Shown one piece after another: positions 1 through 9,788 of a stretch of 61,009 nt of DNA (the first letter of the stretch is position 1; each line of letters starts with the position of its first letter). The notes below the pieces were generated by a model. That model searched no databases and had not been told where the DNA came from. It saw only the letters and a program-made list of their open reading frames with translations. A program made the translations under genes and the position numbers. The stretch is from F1-60-MAGs104 sp964355975 (lineage in GTDB: Bacteria; Planctomycetota; Phycisphaerae; Phycisphaerales; SM1A02). The stretch spans positions 1-61,009 of the forward strand of contig CAYHFW010000012.1 in NCBI GenBank assembly GCA_964355975.1. Reading direction: 5' to 3'.

Positions 1-30
1 TCACATCAACCCAAGCGAGAACTGTTCGAC

Positions 31-3000
31 ATGTCATCGGTAAATAAGCCCTACTGGCGGAGCGTTGAAGATCTCACCGACTCCAGCGAGTTTCGTGATT
101 GGATGCACCGCGAGTTTCCTGATGGCGCCTCAGAGCAAGTCACAGAGAACGAGCGTCGCAACTTCTTGAAGGTGATGGGCGCTTCGTTCGCTCTCGCAGG
201 GCTCGGCCTTGCAGGATGCCGCCGCTGGCCAGAGACCAAAGTTGTTCCCGCTGCGAGCCAGGCCGCCAACCGCGTGCCGGGCGATCCAGTCTTCTATAGC
301 ACCGCATGGGAGTTCGCAGGATTCGCGCAACCATTGCTTGCCAAGAGTTTTGATGGACGTCCAATCAAACTCGAAACAAACCCAGCGCATCCATGGGGCG
401 GCGCAGGCGTTTCATCCGTCGCGCAAGCGCAGATTCTCGCGCTTTACGATCCGCAGCGCAGTCGCACCGTGCTTTCGCGCGGACATGCGTCGACCGATCC
501 GCAGTTCGCGTCGTACTTGCTCAACAAGGCAGCGGCTCTTCGCAGTGCATCGGGCAAGGGTCTCGCGATCCTCGCACAGAATCACAGTGGACCCTCGTAC
601 GCCGACATGATCGCGCGTGTGAAGGTTGCCTTGCCACAAGCGCAGATCGTCACATGGGAACCACTCTCACGCGACAACGCCATCAACGGAAGCGCAGTTG
701 CGTTCTCGAGCGCATGCCGCACACTTCCATCATTCGACAAGGCACAAGTCATCGTCTCACTCGGCGATGACTTCTTGTATGGATCGCCCGACGCACCGCG
801 CTGGGCGCGCCAATGGGCAGCCGGTCGCGCTGTTGAAGCGGTCGATCCAAAGACACAAGAGATTGCACGTCTCTATGTGATCGAGAACGGACTCACCACC
901 ACTGGCATGAACGCAGATGAGCGACTCGCGATTCGCTTGTCTGACCTCACATGCGCTGCTGCGATCATCGCGCAAGGTGTCGGTGCTGGTCACGGCAATT
1001 CAGAACTGCAGGCAGCGATCGATACGCTCGCAAATTCTCCTGCGGCGCAAGCGCTCATGGCGCTTATGAATGGTCGCGGCAAAGCAGTCTTTGCGGCGCT
1101 GATCGCTGATCTCAATGGCGCCAAGAGCCACAACGCGAAGTCACTCGTGACCGCAGGTGCGACCGCATCTGCTGCAACGCACGCACTCGTCGCAGCAATC
1201 AATGATGCGCTTGGCAACACCACTGGCAGTGGCGCAACTGTCAGTTGCATCGCAGAGTCGGCCACGCCATCGGCCGCCGCCTTCGCAGACCTCTGCGCGG
1301 CGATGCGCGCCGGAAGTGTCAACACGCTCATCGTGCTTGATGGCAATCCTGTCTACGACGCTCCGGTCGATCTTGACTTCGGCGGCGCCCTCGCGAAGGT
1401 TGCAGATGTCATTCACATCGGCATGTACGCGAACGAAACAGCGATGCACCCAGCGTGCTCGTGGCACATTCCACAAGCGAGTTTTCTTGAGTCGTGGGGT
1501 GACACTCGTTCTTTCGACGCAACACTCGCGATTCAACAACCGCTCATCCTTCCAATGCTCGCTGCCGACCAAGGTGGACGCAGCCACATTGAATTGCTCG
1601 CCGCACTCGTCGGTAGCGACATCGTTGATGGATATTCAATCGTGCGTCGTACGCACACCGCATCGAGCGGACTCGCCGGTCCGCTCTTCGAAAGCGCATG
1701 GCGCGGATGGCTCGATCAGGGATATGTGCCAGCGACGTCTGCAGCGATTCTCAATCCAACGATCGATCGCGCGGCGATCGCGCGTGCGTTGCAGAGCGAA
1801 CAGGCATCGAACGCGCCATCGAATGCAAATGAAATCGTCTTCCTGCGCGATATGAAAGTGTGGGATGGTCGCTTCTCAGATCTGTCATGGATGCAAGAAC
1901 TTCCTGACCCAGTCACCAAGGTCACATGGGACAACGTCGCGCTGATGAGTCTCGAGTTGGCGCAGACCCTCGGCGCGCGCCGCGGCGACATGCTCAAACT
2001 CACCGTCGACGGTCGATCGATCGAAGCCGCAGCATGGCCAGTGCCTGGTTATTCGCAAGGCTCAATCGGACTCAGCCTCGGCTATGGCCGCATCGGTGCA
2101 GGTGTTTCTGCGACGGCGCTCGACGCAGGATTCAACGCATACAAGTTGCGCGCATCGACGCGACCCGATTGGGCCCCAGCGGTCGCAATCGAGAAGACCG
2201 GCGCGACATACGCGATCGCGCATACGCAAGATCACGGTGCTGCCGATGCGCTCGATCCGAAAGTTCCGCACGAAGGAATTCAAGAGCGTCTTCCGACACT
2301 CATTCGTGAAGCGACCGTTGGCGAGTATCGCAATCATCCAGACTTCGCCCGACATGTCACGCATGTCGCGAGTCGCCTCTCACTCTGGTCTGAAGTCAAC
2401 CTTGAAGGAGCAGAGTTTCGCTGGGCAATGTCAGTCGATCTCGGCAAGTGCACTGGATGCAGCGCCTGCGTCACAGCATGCCAAGCAGAGAACAATATTC
2501 CAGTCGTCGGAAAAGATCAGGTGCTTCGCGGACGCGAGATGCACTGGATTCGCATCGACCGATACTTCCGTGGCTCGAATCCATCCGCCCCTGAGAGTTT
2601 TGCGATTCAGCCTGTCACGTGCATGCACTGCGAGAATGCGCCGTGCGAGCAAGTCTGTCCCGTCGCTGCCACAGTGCATGACAAGGATGGACTCAACTCA
2701 ATGGTTTACAACCGTTGCATCGGCACACGCTATTGCAGCAACAACTGCCCATACAAGGTGCGTCGATTCAACTTCTTCGATTATCAGCGGCGCGAGCGTG
2801 AGCGCGAAGAGGGACTGGCGAAGGTCAAGCCCGAGTACTACATCGAGAGTGGTCCAGATGTCTGGTTGCGAATGCAGTTCAATCCAGATGTGACTGTGCG
2901 CATGCGTGGCGTGATGGAGAAGTGCACCTTCTGCACGCAGCGCATTCAGGCAGCGAAGATCAAATTCAAGAACGCGTGGGCGAAGGCCGGCGGCACAAAG

Positions 3001-3291
3001 ACTGGCACCGCGAATTTCTCAATTCCAGATGGATCGATCGTGACGGCCTGCCAGCAAGCATGTCCGACCGCCGCGATCACATTCGGCGATCTCAACGTCA
3101 CCGACAGCAAGGTCGCAAAGCTGCAGCGCAGCGGACGCTCTTATCAAATGCTCGAAGAACTCAATACCAAGACTCGCGTGCAATATCTCGCGCGTGTGAA
3201 TAACCCAGCGACTGCCCGCGAGAGCGGCGGCGCGGGTGACTCACACGACTCGCATTCAACGCCACATACCAACGGACACGCGAAGGGTTGA
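31..3291 (+). CDS. actB: Alternative complex III iron-sulfur subunit ActB
   Basis: A 1086-residue periplasmic quinol:electron-acceptor oxidoreductase subunit. The N-terminus carries a twin-arginine export motif (RRNFLK, about residue 44) followed by a hydrophobic stretch and a lipobox-like GLAGC. Residues about 60-740 form a molybdopterin-oxidoreductase-like domain; in this family that domain has no cofactor. The C-terminal third is a ferredoxin-like domain: CTGCSAC near residue 807, CMHCENAPCEQVCP, CIGTRYCSNNCP and CTFC...CQQACP. The third set has Thr in place of one Cys, consistent with the [3Fe-4S] cluster described for ActB. The tail is His-rich. The stop overlaps actC by four bases. Upstream actA (multiheme cytochrome c) is presumably outside the window. 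Confidence 0.95.
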   Translation: MSSVNKPYWRSVEDLTDSSEFRDWMHREFPDGASEQVTENERRNFLKVMGASFALAGLGLAGCRRWPETKVVPAASQAANRVPGDPVFYSTAWEFAGFAQPLLAKSFDGRPIKLETNPAHPWGGAGVSSVAQAQILALYDPQRSRTVLSRGHASTDPQFASYLLNKAAALRSASGKGLAILAQNHSGPSYADMIARVKVALPQAQIVTWEPLSRDNAINGSAVAFSSACRTLPSFDKAQVIVSLGDDFLYGSPDAPRWARQWAAGRAVEAVDPKTQEIARLYVIENGLTTTGMNADERLAIRLSDLTCAAAIIAQGVGAGHGNSELQAAIDTLANSPAAQALMALMNGRGKAVFAALIADLNGAKSHNAKSLVTAGATASAATHALVAAINDALGNTTGSGATVSCIAESATPSAAAFADLCAAMRAGSVNTLIVLDGNPVYDAPVDLDFGGALAKVADVIHIGMYANETAMHPACSWHIPQASFLESWGDTRSFDATLAIQQPLILPMLAADQGGRSHIELLAALVGSDIVDGYSIVRRTHTASSGLAGPLFESAWRGWLDQGYVPATSAAILNPTIDRAAIARALQSEQASNAPSNANEIVFLRDMKVWDGRFSDLSWMQELPDPVTKVTWDNVALMSLELAQTLGARRGDMLKLTVDGRSIEAAAWPVPGYSQGSIGLSLGYGRIGAGVSATALDAGFNAYKLRASTRPDWAPAVAIEKTGATYAIAHTQDHGAADALDPKVPHEGIQERLPTLIREATVGEYRNHPDFARHVTHVASRLSLWSEVNLEGAEFRWAMSVDLGKCTGCSACVTACQAENNIPVVGKDQVLRGREMHWIRIDRYFRGSNPSAPESFAIQPVTCMHCENAPCEQVCPVAATVHDKDGLNSMVYNRCIGTRYCSNNCPYKVRRFNFFDYQRREREREEGLAKVKPEYYIESGPDVWLRMQFNPDVTVRMRGVMEKCTFCTQRIQAAKIKFKNAWAKAGGTKTGTANFSIPDGSIVTACQQACPTAAITFGDLNVTDSKVAKLQRSGRSYQMLEELNTKTRVQYLARVNNPATARESGGAGDSHDSHSTPHTNGHAKG

Positions 3292-4781
3292 TCATGTCGA
3301 GTACTTCCCCACAATCAGCGACGAAGGGTTTCATCGACACCGACAACACGCAGCAACCCACAACGGGTCGCGCGCCGCTCGTGCTCAACATGCATTCGTT
3401 TGGCGAGGTGACCCATCAGGTTTGCCGCGTCGCCGAGAATCGTCCACCGCTTGCTTGGTACGTCGCATTCGCGATCTGCCTTGCGATGTTGGGCTTTCTT
3501 GGTTTCTGCGTGACGTACCTCATCTTCACAGGCATCGGAGTCTGGGGCCTCAACAATCCCGTGATGTGGGCGTATGACATTACGAACTTCGTCTTCTGGG
3601 TCGGCATCGGACACGCAGGAACGCTGATCTCGGCGATCCTCTTTCTCTTCCGACAGAAGTGGCGCACAGGCATCAATCGCTTCGCTGAAGCGATGACAAT
3701 CTTTGCAGTCATCTGCGCAGGACTCTTTCCAGGAATTCACGTTGGTCGCGTCTGGTTCGCGTACTGGCTCTTCCCGATTCCAAACTCGATGGACATGTGG
3801 CCGCAGTTTCGCAGTCCACTCCTCTGGGACGTCTTCGCAGTGAGCACATACTTCACTGTCTCGCTCGTCTTCTGGTACATCGGAATGGTTCCTGATCTTG
3901 CAACATTGCGCGACCGCGCGAAGGGCAAGTTTCAACAGTTCGCCTACGGACTCGCAGCCATTGGATGGCGCGGCTCGATGCGTCACTGGCACCGATATGA
4001 AGTTGCGTATCTCTTGCTCGCAGCACTCGCAACGCCACTCGTGCTCTCAGTGCACAGCGTCGTTTCGTTCGACTTCGCGGTGAGCCAGGTTCCTGGATGG
4101 CACACGACGATCTTTCCTCCATACTTCGTTGCAGGAGCGATCTTCTCTGGATTCGCGATGGTCGTGTCACTCGCCGTTCCAGCACGACAACTCTTTGGAC
4201 TCAAAGACCTCATCACGCTTCGCCATCTCGACAACATGAACAAGATCATCTTGCTCACGGGATGCATGGTCGGATACGCCTACTCGATGGAGTTCTTCAT
4301 CGCGTGGTACTCGGGTGCGATGTATGAGAAGTTCGCCTTCGTCAACCGCGCCTTCGGTCAGTACTGGTGGGCCTACTGGATCATGGTCAGTTGCAACGTG
4401 ATCACGCCGCAACTCTTCTGGTTCAAGGCAGTGCGCACGAGTATTCCGCTGATGTTCATCCTGAGCATCTTTGTGAATGTGGGCATGTGGTTCGAGCGCT
4501 TCGTGATCATCGTCACGAGTCTCGCCAACGACTACTTGCCCTCATCATGGGACGCCTTCGTGCCAACGTGGGTCGACATCGGAACGATGGTTGGCGCGTT
4601 CGGACTCTTCGGCGTGCTCTTCTTGTTGTTCTGCCGCTACCTGCCGATGATCGCGCTCGCCGAAGTTAAGTCGGTCATGCCCGAGGCTGATCCGCATGCT
4701 GGTCATGCAGGTCATGCGGGTCATGCAGGTCATGCACACGATCACGCGCACGCACCGCATGCTTCGGAGGGATCACGATGA
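3288..4781 (+). CDS. actC: Alternative complex III membrane subunit ActC (NrfD family)
   Basis: A 497-residue integral membrane protein with about ten hydrophobic helices, of the NrfD/PsrC quinol-binding family. In ACIII it pairs with ActB and carries a quinol site. The start overlaps the actB stop (ATGA), indicating translational coupling. The C-terminus after the last helix is a low-complexity His/Ala/Gly tail (HAGHAGHAGHAHDHAHAPH) encoded by a 9-bp tandem repeat. The tail is not part of the NrfD core and could bind metal, which is an inference. Confidence 0.93.
   Translation: MIMSSTSPQSATKGFIDTDNTQQPTTGRAPLVLNMHSFGEVTHQVCRVAENRPPLAWYVAFAICLAMLGFLGFCVTYLIFTGIGVWGLNNPVMWAYDITNFVFWVGIGHAGTLISAILFLFRQKWRTGINRFAEAMTIFAVICAGLFPGIHVGRVWFAYWLFPIPNSMDMWPQFRSPLLWDVFAVSTYFTVSLVFWYIGMVPDLATLRDRAKGKFQQFAYGLAAIGWRGSMRHWHRYEVAYLLLAALATPLVLSVHSVVSFDFAVSQVPGWHTTIFPPYFVAGAIFSGFAMVVSLAVPARQLFGLKDLITLRHLDNMNKIILLTGCMVGYAYSMEFFIAWYSGAMYEKFAFVNRAFGQYWWAYWIMVSCNVITPQLFWFKAVRTSIPLMFILSIFVNVGMWFERFVIIVTSLANDYLPSSWDAFVPTWVDIGTMVGAFGLFGVLFLLFCRYLPMIALAEVKSVMPEADPHAGHAGHAGHAGHAHDHAHAPHASEGSR
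4698..4733 (+). repeat. Four tandem 9-bp repeats encoding Ala/Gly-His units in actC
   Basis: Four consecutive copies of GC-N-GGTCAT, differing only at the third base. They encode the repeated A-G-H unit at the ActC C-terminus. A repeat of this kind can change copy number by slippage without shifting frame. Confidence 0.9.
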
Positions 4782-5350
4782 CGCAATCACAAACCTACGG
4801 CATCATGGCCGAATTCGAAACGCCAGCCGAGATCATGGAAGCAGCAAAGAAAGTGAACGCCGCCGGCTATCGCTTCTGGGATTGCCACACGCCATTCGCA
4901 GTGCACGGTCTCGACAAGGCGATGGGCGTCAAGCGCACGATCCTTCCGCTCTTGGTCTTCGGCGCAGGCGCAACGGGTGCAATCGCCGGCTTCTGTCTGC
5001 AGGCCTTCACAAATGCATCGAGTTTTTCAATCTGGGCATTGGTCTGGGTCACGGGGTATCCATTCTTGATCTCGGGCAAGCCACTGCTCTCGGTGCCAGC
5101 ATGGATTCCGGTCATCTTTGAACTCACCATCCTGCTCTCGGCACTCTCTGCCGCAGGACTGATGCTTCTCTTGAATGGACTCCCACGCCTCTCGCATCCA
5201 CTCTTGAGCAACAACCGTTTTCGCCGTGCGACCGATGACCGATTCTTCGTCGTCATCGAAGCGCGCGACCCAAAATTCCTGCGCAGTAAGACTGAGGCGT
5301 TTCTCAAGAGCCTCGGCGCAAAGCACATCGAAGTGGTGGAGGATCGCTAA
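4778..5350 (+). CDS. actD: Alternative complex III subunit ActD (DUF3341)
   Basis: A 190-residue protein of the DUF3341/ActD family. A soluble N-terminal part (TYGIMAEF..., residues 1-50) is followed by two transmembrane helices (about 54-80 and 100-130) and a soluble C-terminus. ActD is a small membrane subunit of ACIII without its own redox centre. It overlaps actC and actE by four and one bases and sits in the canonical position between them. Confidence 0.92.
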   Translation: MTQSQTYGIMAEFETPAEIMEAAKKVNAAGYRFWDCHTPFAVHGLDKAMGVKRTILPLLVFGAGATGAIAGFCLQAFTNASSFSIWALVWVTGYPFLISGKPLLSVPAWIPVIFELTILLSALSAAGLMLLLNGLPRLSHPLLSNNRFRRATDDRFFVVIEARDPKFLRSKTEAFLKSLGAKHIEVVEDR

Positions 5351-6018
5351 TGCCACGCATCATCATTTGTTTCTTGCTCATTCTCTCGCTTCTCGCAATG
5401 CTTCCGCCGATCATCGCGGCGCAAGCGCGCGCACACACGAGCCCCAATCTGCCAATCAACATGATCCAAGACATGGATCTTCAGGCCAAGTACTTGGCGC
5501 AGTCCCAGAATGAACTCTTTGCCGATAAGCGATCGCAGCGCCCACAAATCGCTGGCACAGTCGCCACTGGCGAGGCGTACCTCGACACGCATTTCAACGA
5601 AGGAGTCGTTGCGGGACAGTGGGCGACGACAACGCCAGCGCAGTTGCCTCTCACGCTGGCACTGGTGCAGCGTGGCCAGGAACGATTCAACATCTATTGC
5701 ACACCGTGCCACGGATATTCGGGATCGGGCGATGGAACAGTCAATCAACGCGCGCTCGAGCTCGTGTCGAATGTCGATGGTCCAGTGAATGGCACCGTCT
5801 GGGTCGCTGCCAAGAGTGTGCATGACGCAACGGTCACGATGCAACCGATGGGTCAGCTCTTCAACACAGTGACCAACGGTATTCGCAACATGGCGGGATA
5901 CGGGTCGCAGATTCCAATCGAAGACCGCTGGGCGATCGTCGCGTATGTGCGCGCGCTGCAACGAAGTCAGAACGCATCGATCAATGATGTTCCCGCGGAC
6001 AAGCGGGGGGGTCTCTAA
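5350..6018 (+). CDS. actE: Alternative complex III monoheme cytochrome c ActE
   Basis: A 222-residue exported c-type cytochrome. It starts with a hydrophobic signal or anchor and has one heme motif, CTPCH, at residues 117-121. A downstream Met-rich stretch (TMQPMGQL) could supply the distal ligand. In ACIII the monoheme subunit passes electrons toward the oxidase. The ATG overlaps the actD stop (TAATG). Confidence 0.92.
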   Translation: MPRIIICFLLILSLLAMLPPIIAAQARAHTSPNLPINMIQDMDLQAKYLAQSQNELFADKRSQRPQIAGTVATGEAYLDTHFNEGVVAGQWATTTPAQLPLTLALVQRGQERFNIYCTPCHGYSGSGDGTVNQRALELVSNVDGPVNGTVWVAAKSVHDATVTMQPMGQLFNTVTNGIRNMAGYGSQIPIEDRWAIVAYVRALQRSQNASINDVPADKRGGL

Positions 6019-6021
6019 ACC

Positions 6022-7353
6022 ATGAGTGCAACTCTCACACAAGTCGCCGACCTTTCCGATCGCAGCATCATGGGCGATGCGCGGCTCACTCGCGTCTCGC
6101 GCATCTCGTACACGATCGCGCTGATCGCACTCGCGGTCGCGCTGCTCGCCGCGTGGAAGCAACAGGATGCCCATGGCTTCGCGATGATCTGGCTGCAGAA
6201 CTCGATCTTCATCTTGACGCTCGCGCTCGGGGCATTCTTCTTCACGCTCGTACAGCACATCACAGCGGCCGGCTGGGCAATCGCTCTGCGCCGCGTTGCC
6301 GAGGCACAAGCAGCCAATCTGCAGTGGATCGGCCTGCTCTTTCTCGTGCCGATGTTCTGGTTGGTCACGACCAACCGCGACTGGACGGGATTCGGCCACG
6401 GACTCGCGCTTGTCTGGCCGTGGGCCGATCTAGCACATCTCAATGCACATGCCCCTGCCGAAGGCGCAATCGTTGCGGCCAAGAGCGCGTTTCTCAATCC
6501 AACGTTTTTCATGATTCGCGCGTGCGTCTACTTCGCATTCTGGGCGATCGCATCACGGTGGTTTCTGAGCACATCGCGTGCGCAGGATCAGTCGGGAGAC
6601 GCACAACTCTCGAAGAAGATGCGTTTCGCAGCAGCGCCAGCACTGATTCTCTTCGCGCTCACATCGACCTTCGCAGCATTCGACTGGATCATGTCGCTCT
6701 CGCCAGCATGGTTCAGCACGATGTTCGGCATCTACTTCTTTGCAGGATTGTGCGCGGGCGGGTTTTCGACCATCGCAATCGCCTGCCTTCGAATGCAGGC
6801 GCGCGGATACCTGCGCGGAGTGATCACCTCAGAGCACTACCAAGACCTCGGCAAGATGATCTGGGCCTTTGGAATCGTCTTCTGGGCGTACATCGCATTC
6901 AGTCAGTACATGCTCATCTGGTACGGCAATCTTCCAGAAGAGACGGTCTGGTTCATCGCGCGGCAGATTGGCGACTGGTCGATGGTCAGCGTGGCGCTGA
7001 TCTTGGGCCACTTTGCGATTCCGTTTCTCTTCTTCGTCTCGCGCTGGACCAAGCGTTGGCGCACCACACTCGCGCTGGGCGCCATCTGGATGCTCGCCTT
7101 CGCGTGGCTCGACATTTACTGGCTCGTCATGCCTGTTGTTCCGCATGATGTCGCGACATTCACAACCTACGACCAACTCGCGCAGGCCTATGTGCACACA
7201 TCGACTGGCCTGAGCAATCCAGTGAACTACCTGATTCTGGTCGGATTCATGGGTCTCTTTATTGGAAGCACCACGGCTCGACTCTCGCGCGGTTCTGTGC
7301 TTTGCCGGCGCGATCCTCGACTCGAAGAGAGCCTGCGATTCGAAAACATTTGA
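6022..7353 (+). CDS. actF: Alternative complex III membrane subunit ActF (NrfD family)
   Basis: A 443-residue polytopic membrane protein, the second NrfD-like subunit of ACIII and a partner of ActC. About ten hydrophobic segments are visible, starting near residue 30. The ATG lies three bases after the actE stop. The C-terminal about 30 residues are charged and lie outside the membrane core. Confidence 0.92.
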   Translation: MSATLTQVADLSDRSIMGDARLTRVSRISYTIALIALAVALLAAWKQQDAHGFAMIWLQNSIFILTLALGAFFFTLVQHITAAGWAIALRRVAEAQAANLQWIGLLFLVPMFWLVTTNRDWTGFGHGLALVWPWADLAHLNAHAPAEGAIVAAKSAFLNPTFFMIRACVYFAFWAIASRWFLSTSRAQDQSGDAQLSKKMRFAAAPALILFALTSTFAAFDWIMSLSPAWFSTMFGIYFFAGLCAGGFSTIAIACLRMQARGYLRGVITSEHYQDLGKMIWAFGIVFWAYIAFSQYMLIWYGNLPEETVWFIARQIGDWSMVSVALILGHFAIPFLFFVSRWTKRWRTTLALGAIWMLAFAWLDIYWLVMPVVPHDVATFTTYDQLAQAYVHTSTGLSNPVNYLILVGFMGLFIGSTTARLSRGSVLCRRDPRLEESLRFENI

Positions 7354-7384
7354 TCGAAAGTCATTGACTCGCGAAGGAACGATT

Positions 7385-7762
7385 ATGTCACACAGTTCAA
7401 CATCATCCGCACAAACGCAGATCGACGATCCAGTTGCAGGACCGACCTGGGTAATCTCGCTCTCGAGCATCATCATTCTGGCCGCGCTCGTGATCGCAAC
7501 ATGCGTTTTCTACTTTCGCTTCGAAAACATCGAAGTTGATGAGAAGGTGATCGAGCCACCAAATGTTTGGAAGGCCAAACTCAAGGCTGAACAACTTGCT
7601 CAGCTCGGCGTCTATCAGAAGTACACGGTCACGGCATCCAATGGAAGCGAAGAGACGCGCATTCGAATTCCAATCGAGCGCGCGATGGACCTCGTCATCG
7701 CCGAGCCCGCGCCGACACCTGCACCGACACCAGCACCTGCCGCCGGAGCCGCCGCGAAGTGA
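7385..7762 (+). CDS. Small single-pass membrane protein of the respiratory operon
   Basis: A 125-residue protein of unrecognised family. It has one transmembrane helix (about residues 22-44), a Glu/Lys-rich soluble part and a Pro/Ala/Thr repeat tail (PTPAPTPAPA). The ATG follows a GAAGGAA ribosome site. A longer reading frame exists upstream but would overlap actF. The stop overlaps the GTG start of the SCO1 gene. Its position between ActF and the copper chaperone suggests an accessory or linker subunit of the ACIII-oxidase assembly. That is inferred only from position. Confidence 0.8.
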   Translation: MSHSSTSSAQTQIDDPVAGPTWVISLSSIIILAALVIATCVFYFRFENIEVDEKVIEPPNVWKAKLKAEQLAQLGVYQKYTVTASNGSEETRIRIPIERAMDLVIAEPAPTPAPTPAPAAGAAAK

Positions 7763-8640
7763 CGATCGCCGCGTCCATCCTGTGCTTGAGCGCCGCGCTT
7801 TCACAAGCGTCGATTCCTCCATTTGCACCCGGGCAAACACCCATCTCGGGTGACACGGTCGCTGCAGAGATGCAGGGAGTCGACATTGTCGAACATCTTG
7901 GCGACAAGATTCCACTCGACACAGTCTTGATGGGCGACGATGGCAAAGAGACCACGCTTGGCGAGATTCTGAAATCAGGCAAGCCGATCATGCTGCACAT
8001 GGGCTATTACAAGTGCCCGATGCTCTGCACCCTCGTCTTGAATGAGGGATTCCGTGCGCTCTCGAAGGTCGACCTCTCGGTCGGCAGCGACTTTCAACTC
8101 GTTTCGATCTCGGTGAACCCGAAAGAAAGTTGCGAGCTCGCGCATGCGAAGAAGTTGGGATACCTCGCCGAGTACGCGCGCAAAGGTTCCGAGAACGGCG
8201 TGCGTTTTCTCACTGCAGTGCAGACCGATGAGGGTGCGAATGCTCCCGCGACGATCGCTGATGCGGTCGGGTTCAAGTACAAGCTCTTGCCAAGTGGTGA
8301 GTATTCCCATCCCGCCATGCTTGCCCTGATCGCGACCGACGGGCGCATTGTTCGCTACCTCTACGGGGTGAAGTTCGATGCAGCAACGATGCGCATGGCG
8401 CTCGTTGAAGCGGGCGAAGGAAAGATCGGTACTCCGCTTGATCGATTCATTCTCTGGTGCCATCAATATGACCCAGCGAGCGAGGGCTATGTGCTCTTCG
8501 CATTTCGTGTGATGCAAGTCGGTGGCGCGATCACAGTCGTCGTGCTGGCGGCTGGACTTCTCTTTCTCTTCCGCCGTGGCGCGCGCGCTTCAAGACTTTC
8601 GCCGCTTGCACCTCAGCCTCTGGACGCTCGGACCGCCTAG
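7759..8640 (+). CDS. SCO1/SenC-type copper chaperone
   Basis: A 293-residue exported thioredoxin-fold protein that delivers copper to the CuA site of oxidase subunit II. It has a signal peptide (IAASILCLSAALSQA), the copper motif CPMLC (Cys86, Cys90) and a downstream His184 in YSHP, matching the two-Cys/one-His SCO site. A C-terminal hydrophobic helix (about residues 255-275) followed by Arg anchors it in the membrane. It starts with GTG, overlapping the previous stop, just upstream of coxB. Confidence 0.92.
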   Translation: MTIAASILCLSAALSQASIPPFAPGQTPISGDTVAAEMQGVDIVEHLGDKIPLDTVLMGDDGKETTLGEILKSGKPIMLHMGYYKCPMLCTLVLNEGFRALSKVDLSVGSDFQLVSISVNPKESCELAHAKKLGYLAEYARKGSENGVRFLTAVQTDEGANAPATIADAVGFKYKLLPSGEYSHPAMLALIATDGRIVRYLYGVKFDAATMRMALVEAGEGKIGTPLDRFILWCHQYDPASEGYVLFAFRVMQVGGAITVVVLAAGLLFLFRRGARASRLSPLAPQPLDARTA

Positions 8641-8649
8641 GACTCACCC

Positions 8650-9756
8650 ATGCTTTCAATCGCAACAGCCATCCTCGCACAAGCCGCACCTCCCGCAGTG
8701 ACACCCGCTGATTTCTGGCTGCCAATTGGTGCCTCTGAGCAAGCGGCCAATGTTGACTTCATGTTCAACATGATCAACTACGTCTGCTACTTCTTCTTCG
8801 TGCTCGTCGTGGCGATGATGATGGTCTTCGTCGTGCGCTACCGCGCCAATCGGGGCAAGAAGATTCGCACCGACGGACTCACTCACCACACGGGCCTCGA
8901 GCTCTCGTGGACGATCATTCCGCTGCTTATCTGCATCGCGATCTTCTTCTTCGGATTTCGCGGCTACGTCGACCTGATCACCCCGCCAAAGAATTCGTAC
9001 GAAGTCAATGTGACTGCATTCAAGTGGGGATGGCAGTTCAAGTATCCAAACGGCGCGCAGTCAGACAACCTTGTTGTTCCAAGCGACCGCCCCGTTCGTC
9101 TTGTGATGCGTTCAAACGATGTCTTGCACTGTTGCTACATCCCAGCCTTCCGAGTCAAGAAAGATCTCGTGCCAGGGCGCGTCAGTTCACTTTGGTTTCA
9201 GTGCAACATTCCGACCGGTCTCGAAGAGAAGAATGGATACCACCTCTTCTGCGCCGAGTACTGCGGAACGGGTCACTCGAACATGAATCGCCGGGTGCTC
9301 GTGCTTCCGCAGGCAGAGTTCGACGCGTGGCTCACCAAGCAGGCGGCTTGGCTTGATGAGATTCCAGATGACGAGTTGTATTTCAAGGCGGGTCCAAAGA
9401 TCTACGCGCGCTGTTCGCAGTGCCACTCGCTCGACGGCACTGATGGCCTCGGTCCAACATGGAAGGGCATCTGGGCGCGGCTCACATCGCCCACAGGCGC
9501 CCGTTTCAGCGACGGCAAGTCGTATGCAGATTTCATCGGTCCTGGCAAGGAATATGCCAATCCCGAGGAGTACATCCGCGACTCGATTTACAACCCAGGC
9601 AAGCATCTCATCGCGCCATTCGGCAATGTGATGCCAACGTTCAAAGGCCAACTCAACGATCGCGGCGTCGAAGCGATCACAGGCATGATGCAACATCTCG
9701 ATGAGTTCGATGCCAAGGGCGCGTACACAAAGACGGTTCCAGCGGCGCAGAAGTAA
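8650..9756 (+). CDS. coxB: Cytochrome c oxidase subunit II with C-terminal cytochrome c (caa3 type)
   Basis: 368 residues. Two N-terminal helices (about 37-60 and 80-105) are followed by the CuA cupredoxin domain, with CAEYCGTGHSNM carrying Cys201, Cys205, His209 and Met212 and an earlier His in VLHCC. A fused c-type heme domain follows (CSQCH, residues 255-259), with a Met in NVMPTF as likely distal ligand. The fused heme marks a caa3-type oxidase and fits electron delivery from ActE. Confidence 0.95.
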   Translation: MLSIATAILAQAAPPAVTPADFWLPIGASEQAANVDFMFNMINYVCYFFFVLVVAMMMVFVVRYRANRGKKIRTDGLTHHTGLELSWTIIPLLICIAIFFFGFRGYVDLITPPKNSYEVNVTAFKWGWQFKYPNGAQSDNLVVPSDRPVRLVMRSNDVLHCCYIPAFRVKKDLVPGRVSSLWFQCNIPTGLEEKNGYHLFCAEYCGTGHSNMNRRVLVLPQAEFDAWLTKQAAWLDEIPDDELYFKAGPKIYARCSQCHSLDGTDGLGPTWKGIWARLTSPTGARFSDGKSYADFIGPGKEYANPEEYIRDSIYNPGKHLIAPFGNVMPTFKGQLNDRGVEAITGMMQHLDEFDAKGAYTKTVPAAQK

Positions 9757-9778
9757 GTTCACAAGAAATAAGTTCACA
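9754..9778 (+). repeat. Duplicated TAAGTTCACA across the coxB stop
   Basis: The ten bases beginning with the coxB stop codon (TAAGTTCACA) recur 15 bases later, giving a second in-frame TAA. The duplication fills the gap between coxB and the coxA ATG. No function is evident. Confidence 0.6.
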
Positions 9779-9788
9779 GGGTTTTCTC

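Noticed and set aside
2737..2775. Apparent missing cysteine in the CIGTRYCSNNCP motif of ActB as a sign of damage
   Set aside because: Thr at this position is normal for the ActB/PsrB-type ferredoxin domain and fits a [3Fe-4S] cluster.
5347..6399. 350-codon open frame antisense to actE and actF
   Set aside because: Arg/Asp/Glu-rich composition typical of reverse-frame translation, overlapping two confident genes.
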